This document shows positions 27,136 to 35,544 of a DNA stretch of 64,000 nt, in pieces. The number at the start of each line of letters is the position of its first letter. Within the stretch, counting starts at the first letter, position 1. Location of the stretch: assembly GCA_002070415.1 (NCBI GenBank), contig MWDF01000002.1:62001-126000 (forward strand), in the 5' to 3' direction. The DNA comes from Firmicutes bacterium ADurb.Bin153. GTDB lineage: Bacteria > Bacillota > DTU025 > MWDF01. The position numbers were made by a program, and so were the translations under genes. The notes beneath the pieces are model-generated. The model was not told the origin of the DNA, made no database searches, and was given only the letters and a program-made list of their open reading frames with translations.

Positions 27136-27813
27136 TTGAGTGAGTTCAAAGGAATAAGGCGCATCGGCATAGACGAATCCGGCAAAGGCGACTACTTCGG
27201 CCCACTGGCAATAGCGGCGGTCATGGTCGGGCCCGAGGACGAGGATTACCTGGAAGAAGCCGGGGTCAAGGATTCGAAGAGGCTGACTGACAAAAGCATC
27301 GCCAGGCTCGCTGCGATAATCTCGGGAAGGTGCAAGTACTCGGTGGTAAGGGTCGGCCCTACAAGGTACAACTCGCTGTACGAGAAGATAAAGAACCTCA
27401 ACAGGTTGCTGGCTTGGGGGCATTCGAGGGCGCTCGAGAACGTCCTTGAGAAATCCCCGGGCTGCGAGATCGCCATATCGGACCAGTTCGGCGACGAATC
27501 CTTCCTGATGAACGCCCTCATGAAGGGCGGACGGCGGGTGAGGCTGGTACAGATGCCCAAGGCCGAGCAGGACATCGCAGTGGCCGCCGCGTCGATCATG
27601 GCCAGGGCGGAGTTCGTCAAGGCGATGGATGCGCTGTCGGACGACGCAGGCATGAGACTGCCCAAGGGGGCCTCGGACCCGAACGTTGCCGCTGTCGCGA
27701 AGGCCCTTTTAGGACGGGGCGGCATAGAGGAGCTTTCGAAGTACGCAAAGATACATTTCAAGATCACTAAGCAGGTGACGGAAGGCGTACCTGCCGGCAA
27801 GCGGGGTGTATGA
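27136..27813 (+). CDS. rnhC: Ribonuclease HIII-type nuclease lacking the N-terminal TBP-like domain
   Basis: 225-aa type-2 RNase H that cleaves the RNA strand of RNA-DNA hybrids. GIDESGKGDYFGPLA carries Asp-Glu of the active site, DSKRLTD the next motif, ISDQFGDES the third Asp, and AEQDIAVAAASIMAR the fourth. GKGDYFGPL is the HIII-type signature. Typical RNase HIII is about 300 aa with an N-terminal substrate-binding domain; here the chain starts at the catalytic domain. TTG 27136 is the only sensible start, with AGAGGT 7 bases upstream. Confidence 0.85.
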   Translation: MSEFKGIRRIGIDESGKGDYFGPLAIAAVMVGPEDEDYLEEAGVKDSKRLTDKSIARLAAIISGRCKYSVVRVGPTRYNSLYEKIKNLNRLLAWGHSRALENVLEKSPGCEIAISDQFGDESFLMNALMKGGRRVRLVQMPKAEQDIAVAAASIMARAEFVKAMDALSDDAGMRLPKGASDPNVAAVAKALLGRGGIEELSKYAKIHFKITKQVTEGVPAGKRGV

Positions 27814-27814
27814 T

Positions 27815-29281
27815 TTGTTCGTCGAGGTCGTGCTGATAATATCCGCAGCGTTGGCTGCAGTGTTCGTGTTCATGCTCCTTAAGGCGGCGTACATGCCCAC
27901 AAGGCAGATGGCACCGGGCAAGGCGCAGGAAACACCGGGATTCGACATCGAGAGGGCATCCGGGAGGCTGGCTTCAGCATTGAGGTTCAGGACCGTCAAC
28001 GGCGGCGTTCACGATGAAGGGGCGAAAACCGAGTTCCTTAAGCTGCACGAGCATCTTAGGAACAGCTACCCTAACGTATTCTCGAAGGCGGAAGTGAGCG
28101 TCCACGGAGGATATTCCCTTCTCGTCAGGCTCCGCGGCAAGGATGCGTCGTTGAAGCCCGTCATATTCATGGGACACATGGACGTGGTGCCTGTCGAGGA
28201 AAGCAGCGCGGACAGATGGCTGAACCCAGCTTTCGGCGGGACGATTAACGAGGGCTTCATCTGGGGCAGGGGAGCGCTGGACTGCAAGCATGTCGTCCTT
28301 GGATTGCTGGAGGCGCTCGAGGAGCTCCTCAACTCCGGATACGAGCCCTTAAGGGGTATCTATCTGGCTTTCGGGCACGACGAGGAGACAGGCGGGGCTG
28401 AAGGGGCGGCCGCGATCGGCGCGTTCCTCGAAAGCGAGGGGACGAAGGCGTGGATGGTGCTTGACGAGGGCGGCAGGGTAGACGCCCCCGGGCATCTCAC
28501 AGGCAAGCCTCTGGAAGCCGTAATCAGCATAGGCGAGAAGGGTTACGCCAGCTTCAGGCTGGAAGTCGACATGCCTGGCGGGCATTCCGCGAGGCCTCCC
28601 AGGGAGAATGCGATAAGCGTGCTGATAAAAGCGGCGGACAAGGTGAACAGCCACAGCTTTTCACCCAGGATCGAAGGGCCGGTATCCGACCTTCTGAGTT
28701 TCGCCGGGACCGAGATGGGCTTCTGGAAGAGGCTTGCGATAGCCAACATGTGGATAGCCAAGCCGTTCGTGGTCGGATGGCTCGCATCCTCCCCGTCGAC
28801 CAACTGCCTGATGAGGACTACCGCCGTGACCACCATACTGAAAGCCGGGATGAAGGACAACGTGATTCCGTCCCACGCAGAGGCGATAGTGAACACAAGG
28901 CCTGCTTTCGGCGAGACGCCCGAGAGCGTAAGGTGCGAGCTGGAAAGGGCGATAGCCGACAAGAGGGTGAAGATAGTGGCCTCGGGGCACCAGCATACCC
29001 CGTCGAGCGCCTCACCGGTCGACTGCGACCAGTTCAGGCTGCTGCAGAAGGTAATAGCCGGGCATTTTGAGGACCCTGTCGTAATACCCGGGATACTCAC
29101 GGGCGGTACGGATACCAAGCACTATGCGAATCTTAGCGACGCCGTCTACAGGTTCATCCCCGTGAGGCTTTCGCACGAGCTGGCAGAAGGCGTGCACGGG
29201 ATAAACGAGAGGATACCGGTCGATGAATACGGAAGGATGATTGGCTTCTACATGGAGATCATGAAGGAAGCGTCGTCATAG
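27815..29281 (+). CDS. Membrane-anchored M20 peptidase (carboxypeptidase S / PM20D1-like)
   Basis: 488-aa zinc peptidase or aminoacylase. An N-terminal helix (VVLIISAALAAVFVFMLL) anchors it. GHMDVVPV, RGALDCK, HDEETGG and GGTDTKHY supply the metal ligands and catalytic Glu. The dimerisation lid is PGGHSARPP. The large size and anchor match carboxypeptidase S/PM20D1 rather than ArgE/DapE. I prefer TTG 27815, which has GGGGTG 6 bases upstream; GTG 27806 overlaps that site and the RNase gene's end. It belongs to the plus-strand run from 26159 to 30511. Confidence 0.85.
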   Translation: MFVEVVLIISAALAAVFVFMLLKAAYMPTRQMAPGKAQETPGFDIERASGRLASALRFRTVNGGVHDEGAKTEFLKLHEHLRNSYPNVFSKAEVSVHGGYSLLVRLRGKDASLKPVIFMGHMDVVPVEESSADRWLNPAFGGTINEGFIWGRGALDCKHVVLGLLEALEELLNSGYEPLRGIYLAFGHDEETGGAEGAAAIGAFLESEGTKAWMVLDEGGRVDAPGHLTGKPLEAVISIGEKGYASFRLEVDMPGGHSARPPRENAISVLIKAADKVNSHSFSPRIEGPVSDLLSFAGTEMGFWKRLAIANMWIAKPFVVGWLASSPSTNCLMRTTAVTTILKAGMKDNVIPSHAEAIVNTRPAFGETPESVRCELERAIADKRVKIVASGHQHTPSSASPVDCDQFRLLQKVIAGHFEDPVVIPGILTGGTDTKHYANLSDAVYRFIPVRLSHELAEGVHGINERIPVDEYGRMIGFYMEIMKEASS

Positions 29282-29308
29282 GCAAACATACCTTCGGAGG
29301 TGCATCGG

Positions 29309-30511
29309 ATGGCAAACAGAGTGATGATTTCAGACAGGGTGGACTACGTCGGGTCCCAGGACTGGGACAGGACGATATTCGATTCCCTGATCCCGCTCCC
29401 GGACGGGACCAGCTACAACTCATATATCGTCAAGGGGTCGAGCAAGACGGCGCTCATCGATACGGTGGACCCTAAGTTCCTCCAGGAGCTGGAGGGCAAG
29501 CTCGAGGAAGCAGGAAACGTGGACTACGTCGTGGTCAACCACGTAGAGCAGGACCACAGCGGATGCCTCAACATGGTGTTGGACAGGTATCCAAAGGCTA
29601 CGGCCCTTTGCTCTGAGAAGGCGAAGGACCTAATAATCACCCACTTGCATACGGCCCCGGAGAGGATAATCACCGTAAAGGACGGTGAGGAACTGAGCCT
29701 GGGCGATAGGACGCTCAGGTTCGTGTATGCTCCTTTCGTGCACTGGCCCGAGACCATGCTGACGTACTTGGTTGAGGACCGGATCCTGTTCTCCTGCGAC
29801 ATGTTCGGCTCCCACCTTGCCTCGTCCGACGTCTTCACGGTGAAGCCGCCTCATGAGTACGTCGAGTCGTGCAAGAGGTATTACGCAGAGATAATGATGC
29901 CTTTTGCGATTCCCATAAAGAAGAACCTGGAGAAAGTGGAGGCGCTATCCCCTGCGATGATATGCCCGAGCCACGGGCCATGCTGGACGGAGCCGGCTTT
30001 CGTCATGGACCTCTACAGGAGATGGTCGCAAGGAGCGCCCGAGAACAAGGCGCTGCTGCTGTATGTCTCGATGCACGGGAGCGTGTCGGCGATGGTCGAA
30101 AGGATTACAGACAGGCTATCCGCCGCGGGCGTATCTGTTGCGAGGGTGGACCTTACTGAGCCTGACCTGGGAAAGATTGCGATCAATCTAGTGGATTCGC
30201 ATACGATACTGATCGGCACGCCAACGGTGCTGGGCGGGCCGCACCCGAAAGTAGCCTCCGCCGTTGTGCTGGCCAACGCACTGAGGCCCAAGGCAAAACT
30301 CATAGGGATAGTCGGATCGTTCGGCTGGGCGGGCAAGGCGCCCGAGGTGCTGGCGTCGCTAGTACCCAACCTGTCCGGCGCAGAGCTGCTACAGCCACTG
30401 ATGCTGAAGGGCCTACCTGACGAGGACGGCATCCGGAAGCTGGACGAGTTCGCCGACACTCTCATCGACAGGCATTCCAAGGCTTTCCCGAAAGAAGATG
30501 GATGCTGCTAG
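29309..30511 (+). CDS. fprA: Flavodiiron protein FprA (A-type flavoprotein)
   Basis: 400-aa oxygen or nitric-oxide reductase of anaerobes. The N-terminal metallo-beta-lactamase domain has the diiron ligands His78, Glu80, Asp82 in NHVEQDHSG, then FVHWPE, SCDMFGSH and CPSHGPCW. The C-terminal flavodoxin domain starts near residue 245 (LLYVSMHGSVSAM) and includes GTPTVLGGPHP. No rubredoxin domain is fused. CGGAGG lies 8 bases before ATG 29309. It ends the operon at the terminator at 30536. Confidence 0.95.
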   Translation: MANRVMISDRVDYVGSQDWDRTIFDSLIPLPDGTSYNSYIVKGSSKTALIDTVDPKFLQELEGKLEEAGNVDYVVVNHVEQDHSGCLNMVLDRYPKATALCSEKAKDLIITHLHTAPERIITVKDGEELSLGDRTLRFVYAPFVHWPETMLTYLVEDRILFSCDMFGSHLASSDVFTVKPPHEYVESCKRYYAEIMMPFAIPIKKNLEKVEALSPAMICPSHGPCWTEPAFVMDLYRRWSQGAPENKALLLYVSMHGSVSAMVERITDRLSAAGVSVARVDLTEPDLGKIAINLVDSHTILIGTPTVLGGPHPKVASAVVLANALRPKAKLIGIVGSFGWAGKAPEVLASLVPNLSGAELLQPLMLKGLPDEDGIRKLDEFADTLIDRHSKAFPKEDGCC

Positions 30512-30535
30512 GCTGAATCTAAGCTATTAGAGCCG

Positions 30536-30581
30536 AGAGCACCGTCCGGGACTCAAGTGCCGGGACGGTGCTCTTTCGTTT
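30536..30581 (+). terminator. Terminator after fprA
   Basis: 12-bp perfect stem AGAGCACCGTCC / GGACGGTGCTCT (30536-30547 with 30563-30574), followed by TTCGTTT. Confidence 0.85.
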
Positions 30582-30684
30582 CGCATCTTAGCGGTGCTGA
30601 TCTGCCTGAAGGTTTCGCAGATGCGTCTGACATTGTTTAGCGGTGTCATGCCGAGTGCCGCGACCTGCGGCGCCGTCAGTTCCT

Positions 30685-31479
30685 TCAAGTGCTGCCGGGT
30701 TCTTCTATGTGGCCGATTGATTCCTCATCGCTGTCCCTGCCCATCGCGATCGCGTTGAAGCTGGATCCCAGTATCGTCTCCATGCCGATCGGATCTAACG
30801 AAATCGTATCCGCGTACGAAGTCAGGGTGGACGACATGCATGACGCGCCGGGCAACGAAGCGGGCCACAGAAGGCGCACGGATAGATTGTAAGGATCTGA
30901 GATGACAGAGAACCCAAGGCCGCCTTCGTAGTCCACCGCCATCATCCTAACGGCCTTGTTGCCCGTCGAATACCAATCATAGTGCGCAACGGCAAGGACC
31001 TTCAGGACCGCGTCGTATACATCGGCCTTGTCGATCCCGTTGCCGGTTATTCCTTCAGCCGCTGTCACGATCACGGCCATGTCGTCGGCGAGGGAAGTCA
31101 GCGTACAGTAGCCGTTCACGGCATATTCGAAACCCGCGAACCTTGCCGTTCCCGCGCCCTGGACCTGTAGTATGAGCAGCCTTGCCAGATGTTCCGTGGC
31201 GCCGTTGACCCCGGGGATGCAGCACGGCTTCATCTCGGGTCCGCCTACCAGCACTGCCAGGCCGTTTACGTCGTAGGCCTCCTCCGTGTGCTCTAGCCCG
31301 AAGGCACTGGCGATTTCTCCTACCGGAGGCAGCAAGCCGGGTTCCCGCTTCGTGAGGAGGGAATGTCCGTTCAGCAATCCCATGTCCAAAGCCGGCGTGT
31401 CGGAAGCTGCGCCGACGGACGAAGAAGCCAGCAGGATAAATAGGACAAGCGACAGTTTTATGGCTACACAGGTCTTCAT
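30685..31479 (-). CDS. Secreted protein of unknown function
   Basis: 264-aa exported protein I do not recognise. Signal peptide (VAIKLSLVLFILLASSSVGA-AS), then GLLNGHSLLTKREPGLLPPVGEIASAFG and a Cys-Cys pair in MKPCCIPGVNG. Mixed alpha/beta with no catalytic motif I can name. ATG 31479 has GGAAGG 8 bases upstream; an ATG at 31485 is also possible. It follows the pckA terminator on the same strand, so it probably has its own weak promoter or depends on read-through. The C-terminus is acidic (DSDEESIGHIEE). Confidence 0.6.
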   Translation of the reverse strand: MKTCVAIKLSLVLFILLASSSVGAASDTPALDMGLLNGHSLLTKREPGLLPPVGEIASAFGLEHTEEAYDVNGLAVLVGGPEMKPCCIPGVNGATEHLARLLILQVQGAGTARFAGFEYAVNGYCTLTSLADDMAVIVTAAEGITGNGIDKADVYDAVLKVLAVAHYDWYSTGNKAVRMMAVDYEGGLGFSVISDPYNLSVRLLWPASLPGASCMSSTLTSYADTISLDPIGMETILGSSFNAIAMGRDSDEESIGHIEEPGST

Positions 31480-31536
31480 ATCCATATCCTTCCTTATGTC
31501 CAGGATGTAACCAAGATAACACAAAGCCGGGATATG

Positions 31537-31566
31537 AAGGAAGGCGGCCCCCATAAGGGAGCCGCC
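31537..31566 (-). terminator. Terminator of pckA
   Basis: Minus-strand stem GGCGGCTCCC-ttat-GGGGGCCGCC (31543-31566, one G-U pair), followed by TTCCTT. Confidence 0.75.
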
Positions 31567-31596
31567 CGTCTTTGTCTAGGCAGCGCAACCAGGCCC

Positions 31597-33171
31597 TTAG
31601 GCCTTGGGCCCCGCGGCGATGATCTCGGCCGTAGCGTCCTTGAACTTGGAGAAGTTCTTGACGAACCTTGAGGCCAGGTCCTTGGCCGTCTTGTCATACG
31701 CTTCCTTGTCGGCCCACATGCTCCTCGGGTCGAGCAGGTGAGCATCGACTCCGTTGCAGCTCGTCGGGACCCACACGTTGAATATGGGATGCAGCTTGAA
31801 CTCGGCATCCTTCAGGGAACCGTCGAGTATGGCCGTGATGATCGCCCTCGTTAGCGTTATGTCCATCCTCTTGCCGACTCCGTACGATCCGCCCGCCCAA
31901 CCCGTGTTGACGAGCCATACGGTGGAACCGTGCCGTCTGACCTTCTCGGCGAGCATCTCGGCGTACTTGACCGGCGAAAGCGGCAGGAAAGGTTCGCCGA
32001 AGCAGCTCGAGAACGTCGTCTGGGGTTCCACTATGCCCCTTTCGGTGCCCGCAAGCTTCGAAGTGTAGCCGCTCATGAAATGGTAGCTGGCCATATGGGG
32101 ATCCAGCTTCGCCACGGGAGGCAGAACTCCGAACGCATCCGCGGTAAGGAAGATCACTGCCCTGGGGTGGTCGCCTATGCTGGGTATGACGGCGCCGGGT
32201 ATGTAATCCAGCGGGTAGGCCCCCCTGGTGTTCTCGGTGTAAATCTCGGAATCATAATCAGGTACCCTTGTCTTGTCGTCGATGAGCACGTTTTCGAGTA
32301 CCGAGCCAAACTTCATGGCGTCCCAGATCTGGGGCTCCTTCTCCTTGGAGAGCTTGATCATCTTCGCATAGCATCCGCCCTCGAAGTTGAATACGCCGTT
32401 CTCGGACCAGCCGTGCTGGTCGTCGCCTATGAGGCGGCGCAACGGGTCCGCCGAGAGGGTGGTCTTGCCGGTGCCGGAAAGTCCGAAGAAGAGGGCGGTA
32501 TCGCCGGCCTTGCCCATGTTGGCCGAGCAGTGCATCGAGAAGACGTTCGCTTTGGGCATGAGGTAGTTCATCACGGAGAATGCCGATTTCTTCAGCTCAC
32601 CCGCGTACTGGGAGCCTGCGATCAGCACCACCCTGCGCTTGAAGTTCAGTATGATGGCGGCTTCGGAGTTCGTGCCGTCCCTTTCCGGGTCGCAGTGGAA
32701 GTTGGGGGCGCACACAACTGTAAAGCCGGGCGCGAAAGCCTTCATCTCCTCGGCGTCGGGCCTTATGAAAAGCTGCTTTACGAAGAGCGAGTGCCATGCG
32801 AACTGGGTGATGAAACGAATAGGAAGCGTGTATTTAGTATCGGCCCCGCAGAAGCTGTCGGTCACATATACGGGCTTGTCTTCGAGGTAGCCTAGGATCC
32901 TGTTGAGCAGGGCGTCGAATTTCTCCTCGCTGAAAGGCACGTTTATCTTTCCCCAGGCAATATCGTTCTTTGTCAGGTCCTCTTCGACCGTGAACTTGTC
33001 GTTAGGGGACCTTCCCGTGTACTTCCCCGTCCTTGCGACTAGAGACCCGGTAGACGCCAAATAGCCTTCCTTGTTCGCGAGGGCATGTTCTACTAGCATC
33101 GCCACAGGCAGGTTATGGAACAGCTGCTTGCATCTGATCTTCTCGATGCTGGAATCGAACGTTCCTGGCAT
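31597..33171 (-). CDS. pckA: Phosphoenolpyruvate carboxykinase (ATP)
   Basis: 524-aa enzyme interconverting oxaloacetate plus ATP and PEP plus CO2. RTGKYTGRSPNDKF, the kinase-1a P-loop GLSGTGKTTLS, LIGDDQHGW (kinase-2/metal site), ENTRGAYPLDYIPGA and NTGWAGGSYGVGKRM are all present; the length is typical. AAGGAGG lies about 7 bases upstream of ATG 33171. In a fermenting anaerobe it may run toward oxaloacetate to make ATP, or toward gluconeogenesis. Confidence 0.97.
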   Translation of the reverse strand: MPGTFDSSIEKIRCKQLFHNLPVAMLVEHALANKEGYLASTGSLVARTGKYTGRSPNDKFTVEEDLTKNDIAWGKINVPFSEEKFDALLNRILGYLEDKPVYVTDSFCGADTKYTLPIRFITQFAWHSLFVKQLFIRPDAEEMKAFAPGFTVVCAPNFHCDPERDGTNSEAAIILNFKRRVVLIAGSQYAGELKKSAFSVMNYLMPKANVFSMHCSANMGKAGDTALFFGLSGTGKTTLSADPLRRLIGDDQHGWSENGVFNFEGGCYAKMIKLSKEKEPQIWDAMKFGSVLENVLIDDKTRVPDYDSEIYTENTRGAYPLDYIPGAVIPSIGDHPRAVIFLTADAFGVLPPVAKLDPHMASYHFMSGYTSKLAGTERGIVEPQTTFSSCFGEPFLPLSPVKYAEMLAEKVRRHGSTVWLVNTGWAGGSYGVGKRMDITLTRAIITAILDGSLKDAEFKLHPIFNVWVPTSCNGVDAHLLDPRSMWADKEAYDKTAKDLASRFVKNFSKFKDATAEIIAAGPKA

Positions 33172-33208
33172 GACTGCGCCTCCTTATCGTTATTAAGCAT
33201 ACACATTA

Positions 33209-33217
33209 ATTATACCA
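33209..33217 (-). promoter_or_regulatory. Extended -10 promoter candidate for pckA
   Basis: Minus strand TGGTATAAT: TATAAT at 33209-33214 with TGn immediately before it, 37 bases upstream of the pckA ATG. No clear -35. A plus-strand TATAAT at 33244-33249 may serve the divergent DUF4438 gene. Confidence 0.5.
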
Positions 33218-33316
33218 AGCTGATTTTTTAACGAAAGAGCGTTTATAATATTGTATAAAAGGTAGGACAGGGCTTTGGGCCATGTGTACCAATAAGTACA
33301 ATGCAAGAGGTGTCAT

Positions 33317-34201
33317 ATGTTTAGGACGAACAGGGATAAGGTGGTCATGATAAGCGTCATGGGGTCCGTGGCCCCTCCGGTGAGGAGGTTGGACTACCGC
33401 GTATCGGCCGACGGGGAGCCGTTCGTCCTTCCGGGGACCGGAGGGATCACGTACAATGTCCTCGTGGGCGACTCGTGCTTCGGCTGGGCCGGAGATCATG
33501 TTGAGCCGGGCGTTTCGACATGCTCCGACATCGACAGGCGCTCGGAGGGCAAGAACGCCGGATACAATACCTATGCCTGCATAGGCAACAAGGCGAGGGT
33601 CGCGACGGGTGACGCCAAGGGCGCCGAGGGCGTGGTGGTCGGACACCACGGCGGGATTGAGCATGTCCTGATAGATTTCGAGCCCGAGGCCATGGAGAAG
33701 ATGCTCATCGACGACAAGATACTGGTCAAGGGCTACGGGCAAGGCCTCAAGCTGCTGGATTATCCGGGCGTCAAGGTCATGAACATCGACCCGGACCTGC
33801 TTGATAGGATGGGTATCACCGAAAAAGACGGCGTGCTGTGCGTACCGGTGGCACTCGAAGTACCGGCGAAGCTCATGGGCTCGGGACTCGGCATGGGCAA
33901 CTGCTACAGCGGCGACTACGATATAACGACAACGGACAGGAAGCTGATCGCCGACCTGGGGATAGACAAGCTAAGATTCGGTGACGTAGTTGCGATAACC
34001 GACGCCGACAACAGGTTCGGAAGGTCATATATGTCAGGGGCAGTGACTATCGGTATAGTCGTCCACAGCGACTGCCTCATCGCCGGGCACGGCCCCGGGG
34101 TGGCGACGGTCCTCACTGACGTGGAAGGCAAGATCAGGCCCGTACTCGACAAGGGGGCAAACATAGCGGCATACCTGGGTCTGGGCAGGTACCGCAAATA
34201 G
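33317..34201 (+). CDS. DUF4438-family protein
   Basis: 294-aa protein of DUF4438, a family without established function. Family marks include NRDKVVMISVMGSVAPP, GGITYNVLVGDS, ADHVEPGVS-type segment (GDHVEPGVS), HHGGIEHVLIDF and TIGIVVHSDCLIAGHGPGV. It is rich in glycine and invariant His/Asp residues, so an enzyme is likely, but no active site is assignable. It is divergent from pckA across a 145-base promoter region and is followed after 15 bases by a small exported protein. Confidence 0.82.
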   Translation: MFRTNRDKVVMISVMGSVAPPVRRLDYRVSADGEPFVLPGTGGITYNVLVGDSCFGWAGDHVEPGVSTCSDIDRRSEGKNAGYNTYACIGNKARVATGDAKGAEGVVVGHHGGIEHVLIDFEPEAMEKMLIDDKILVKGYGQGLKLLDYPGVKVMNIDPDLLDRMGITEKDGVLCVPVALEVPAKLMGSGLGMGNCYSGDYDITTTDRKLIADLGIDKLRFGDVVAITDADNRFGRSYMSGAVTIGIVVHSDCLIAGHGPGVATVLTDVEGKIRPVLDKGANIAAYLGLGRYRK

Positions 34202-34216
34202 GCGGAGGTGGCATCT

Positions 34217-34687
34217 ATGTGCAGGAGGCTGGTTACGCTCGCCGTATTGGCCTGCATGCTGTTTGCGGCAGCAACCGCATGCGGGGCGACGAAGTACTTC
34301 TACCTCGGCCAGGACCTTAACACCGATATAACGCTGACAAAGGGCGAGCTGGCGGCCCTGCAGCTCACAGCCTACTACAACAATACGGGCGCTCTTACGG
34401 GCAAGCTCATGAGGCAGAGCCTGAGGGCCATGCTGGGCTCCATGTCGCTCGACGTGTTCGTGGACACGCTAGTTCAGGAAGGATGGCCCGTCTACAAGTA
34501 CGGCGCCGAATTCACCGTTTCAGACGGCGAGGTGATGCTGGCCTACATAGAGGCCGGCGACGTGGTACTGGGCTGGGTCAACAAGTACTTCCCCAACATA
34601 AGCCCCGGTGCGGTTAACATAGTGTTCACGGTAAGGGGTTTTAAGATAGGGTCCTACAAGCAGGGCAAGTTCACGCTTCAAAGATAG
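34217..34687 (+). CDS. Small exported protein of unknown function
   Basis: 156-aa protein with a signal peptide (LVTLAVLACMLFAAATACGATK). The Cys after AATA could be a weak lipobox, but a normal signal-peptidase-I site is equally possible. The mature part has repeated V-x-L-x-Y patterns and no motif I recognise. ATG 34217 follows GGAGGTGG by about 8 bases; a GTG at 34208 overlaps that site. It sits 15 bases behind the DUF4438 gene and ends at a terminator, forming a two-gene unit. Confidence 0.65.
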   Translation: MCRRLVTLAVLACMLFAAATACGATKYFYLGQDLNTDITLTKGELAALQLTAYYNNTGALTGKLMRQSLRAMLGSMSLDVFVDTLVQEGWPVYKYGAEFTVSDGEVMLAYIEAGDVVLGWVNKYFPNISPGAVNIVFTVRGFKIGSYKQGKFTLQR

Positions 34688-34700
34688 AGGGAATAGGGCG

Positions 34701-34739
34701 AAGGCGGCATGGGACCTTATCGGGCCGGTGCCGCCTTTT
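34701..34739 (+). terminator. Terminator after the DUF4438 unit
   Basis: 9-bp stem AAGGCGGCA / TGCCGCCTT (34701-34709 with 34729-34737) followed by TT; the T-run overlaps the stem. Confidence 0.65.
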
Positions 34740-34767
34740 CGGATTATCCCCATCGGAGGTGCCAGAT

Positions 34768-35544
34768 ATGAGGTTGATAGACCTTAACTGCGATGTCGGC
34801 GAATCTTTCGGGGCTTTCGTAAAGGGCTGCGACAGGAGCGTGCTTCAGTCCGTGACCAGCGCCAACATCGCTTGCGGATTCCACGCAGGAGACCCGGGCG
34901 TCATGCAAAGGACCATGGCGGCTTGCAGGGAACTGGGAGTATCACCCGGAGCGCATCCCGGCTATCCGGACGTGCAGGGTTTCGGCAGGAGGGAGATATC
35001 CGCATCCCCGGACGAGATAGAAGGGTACGTCCTCTACCAGATAGGCGCCCTCGACGCCTTCGCCAGGGTGGAAGGCCTTCGCCTGAGGCACGTCAAACCT
35101 CACGGGGCGCTCTACAACAGGGCGGCCAAAGACGATGCGGTGGCCGAAGCCATCTCCCGGGCGGTTATCCGGTATGACAAGGACCTGATAATGGTGGGCC
35201 TTGCCAACTCGCTCATGCTAGACGTCGCAAAAGGGATGGGGCTGAAGACGGCGGCCGAGGCCTTCGCCGACAGGGCGTACAAGCCGGACGGTACTTTGGT
35301 GCCGAGGACCGTGGAGGGCTCAGTCATCCATGACAGGGACGAGGTCGTATCACGCGCGGTAAGGATGGCGTCGGAAGGAGTCGTCCTCGGTGTAGACGGG
35401 GCTCCCATCAAGCTGGACATTACGACAATATGCCTGCATGGCGACACCGAAGGGGCCGCAGCGCTGGCCAAGGGCATCAAGGAGGCGATCGGGGCCCTCG
35501 GCGTCGGCCTCGTGCCCATGCATATAGTGCTCGGAGGTGCTTAA
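34768..35544 (+). CDS. pxpA: 5-oxoprolinase subunit PxpA (LamB/YcsF family)
   Basis: 258-aa subunit of the ATP-dependent 5-oxoprolinase that turns pyroglutamate into glutamate. LNCDVGESFGAF, SANIACGFHAGDP, SPGAHPGYPDVQGFGRRE and RHVKPHGALYN are the family blocks. ATG 34768 lies 8 bases after CGGAGGTG. The stop overlaps the start of the DUF1445 gene by one base. Pyroglutamate forms spontaneously from peptide-derived glutamine, which fits a peptide-using organism. Confidence 0.95.
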   Translation: MRLIDLNCDVGESFGAFVKGCDRSVLQSVTSANIACGFHAGDPGVMQRTMAACRELGVSPGAHPGYPDVQGFGRREISASPDEIEGYVLYQIGALDAFARVEGLRLRHVKPHGALYNRAAKDDAVAEAISRAVIRYDKDLIMVGLANSLMLDVAKGMGLKTAAEAFADRAYKPDGTLVPRTVEGSVIHDRDEVVSRAVRMASEGVVLGVDGAPIKLDITTICLHGDTEGAAALAKGIKEAIGALGVGLVPMHIVLGGA

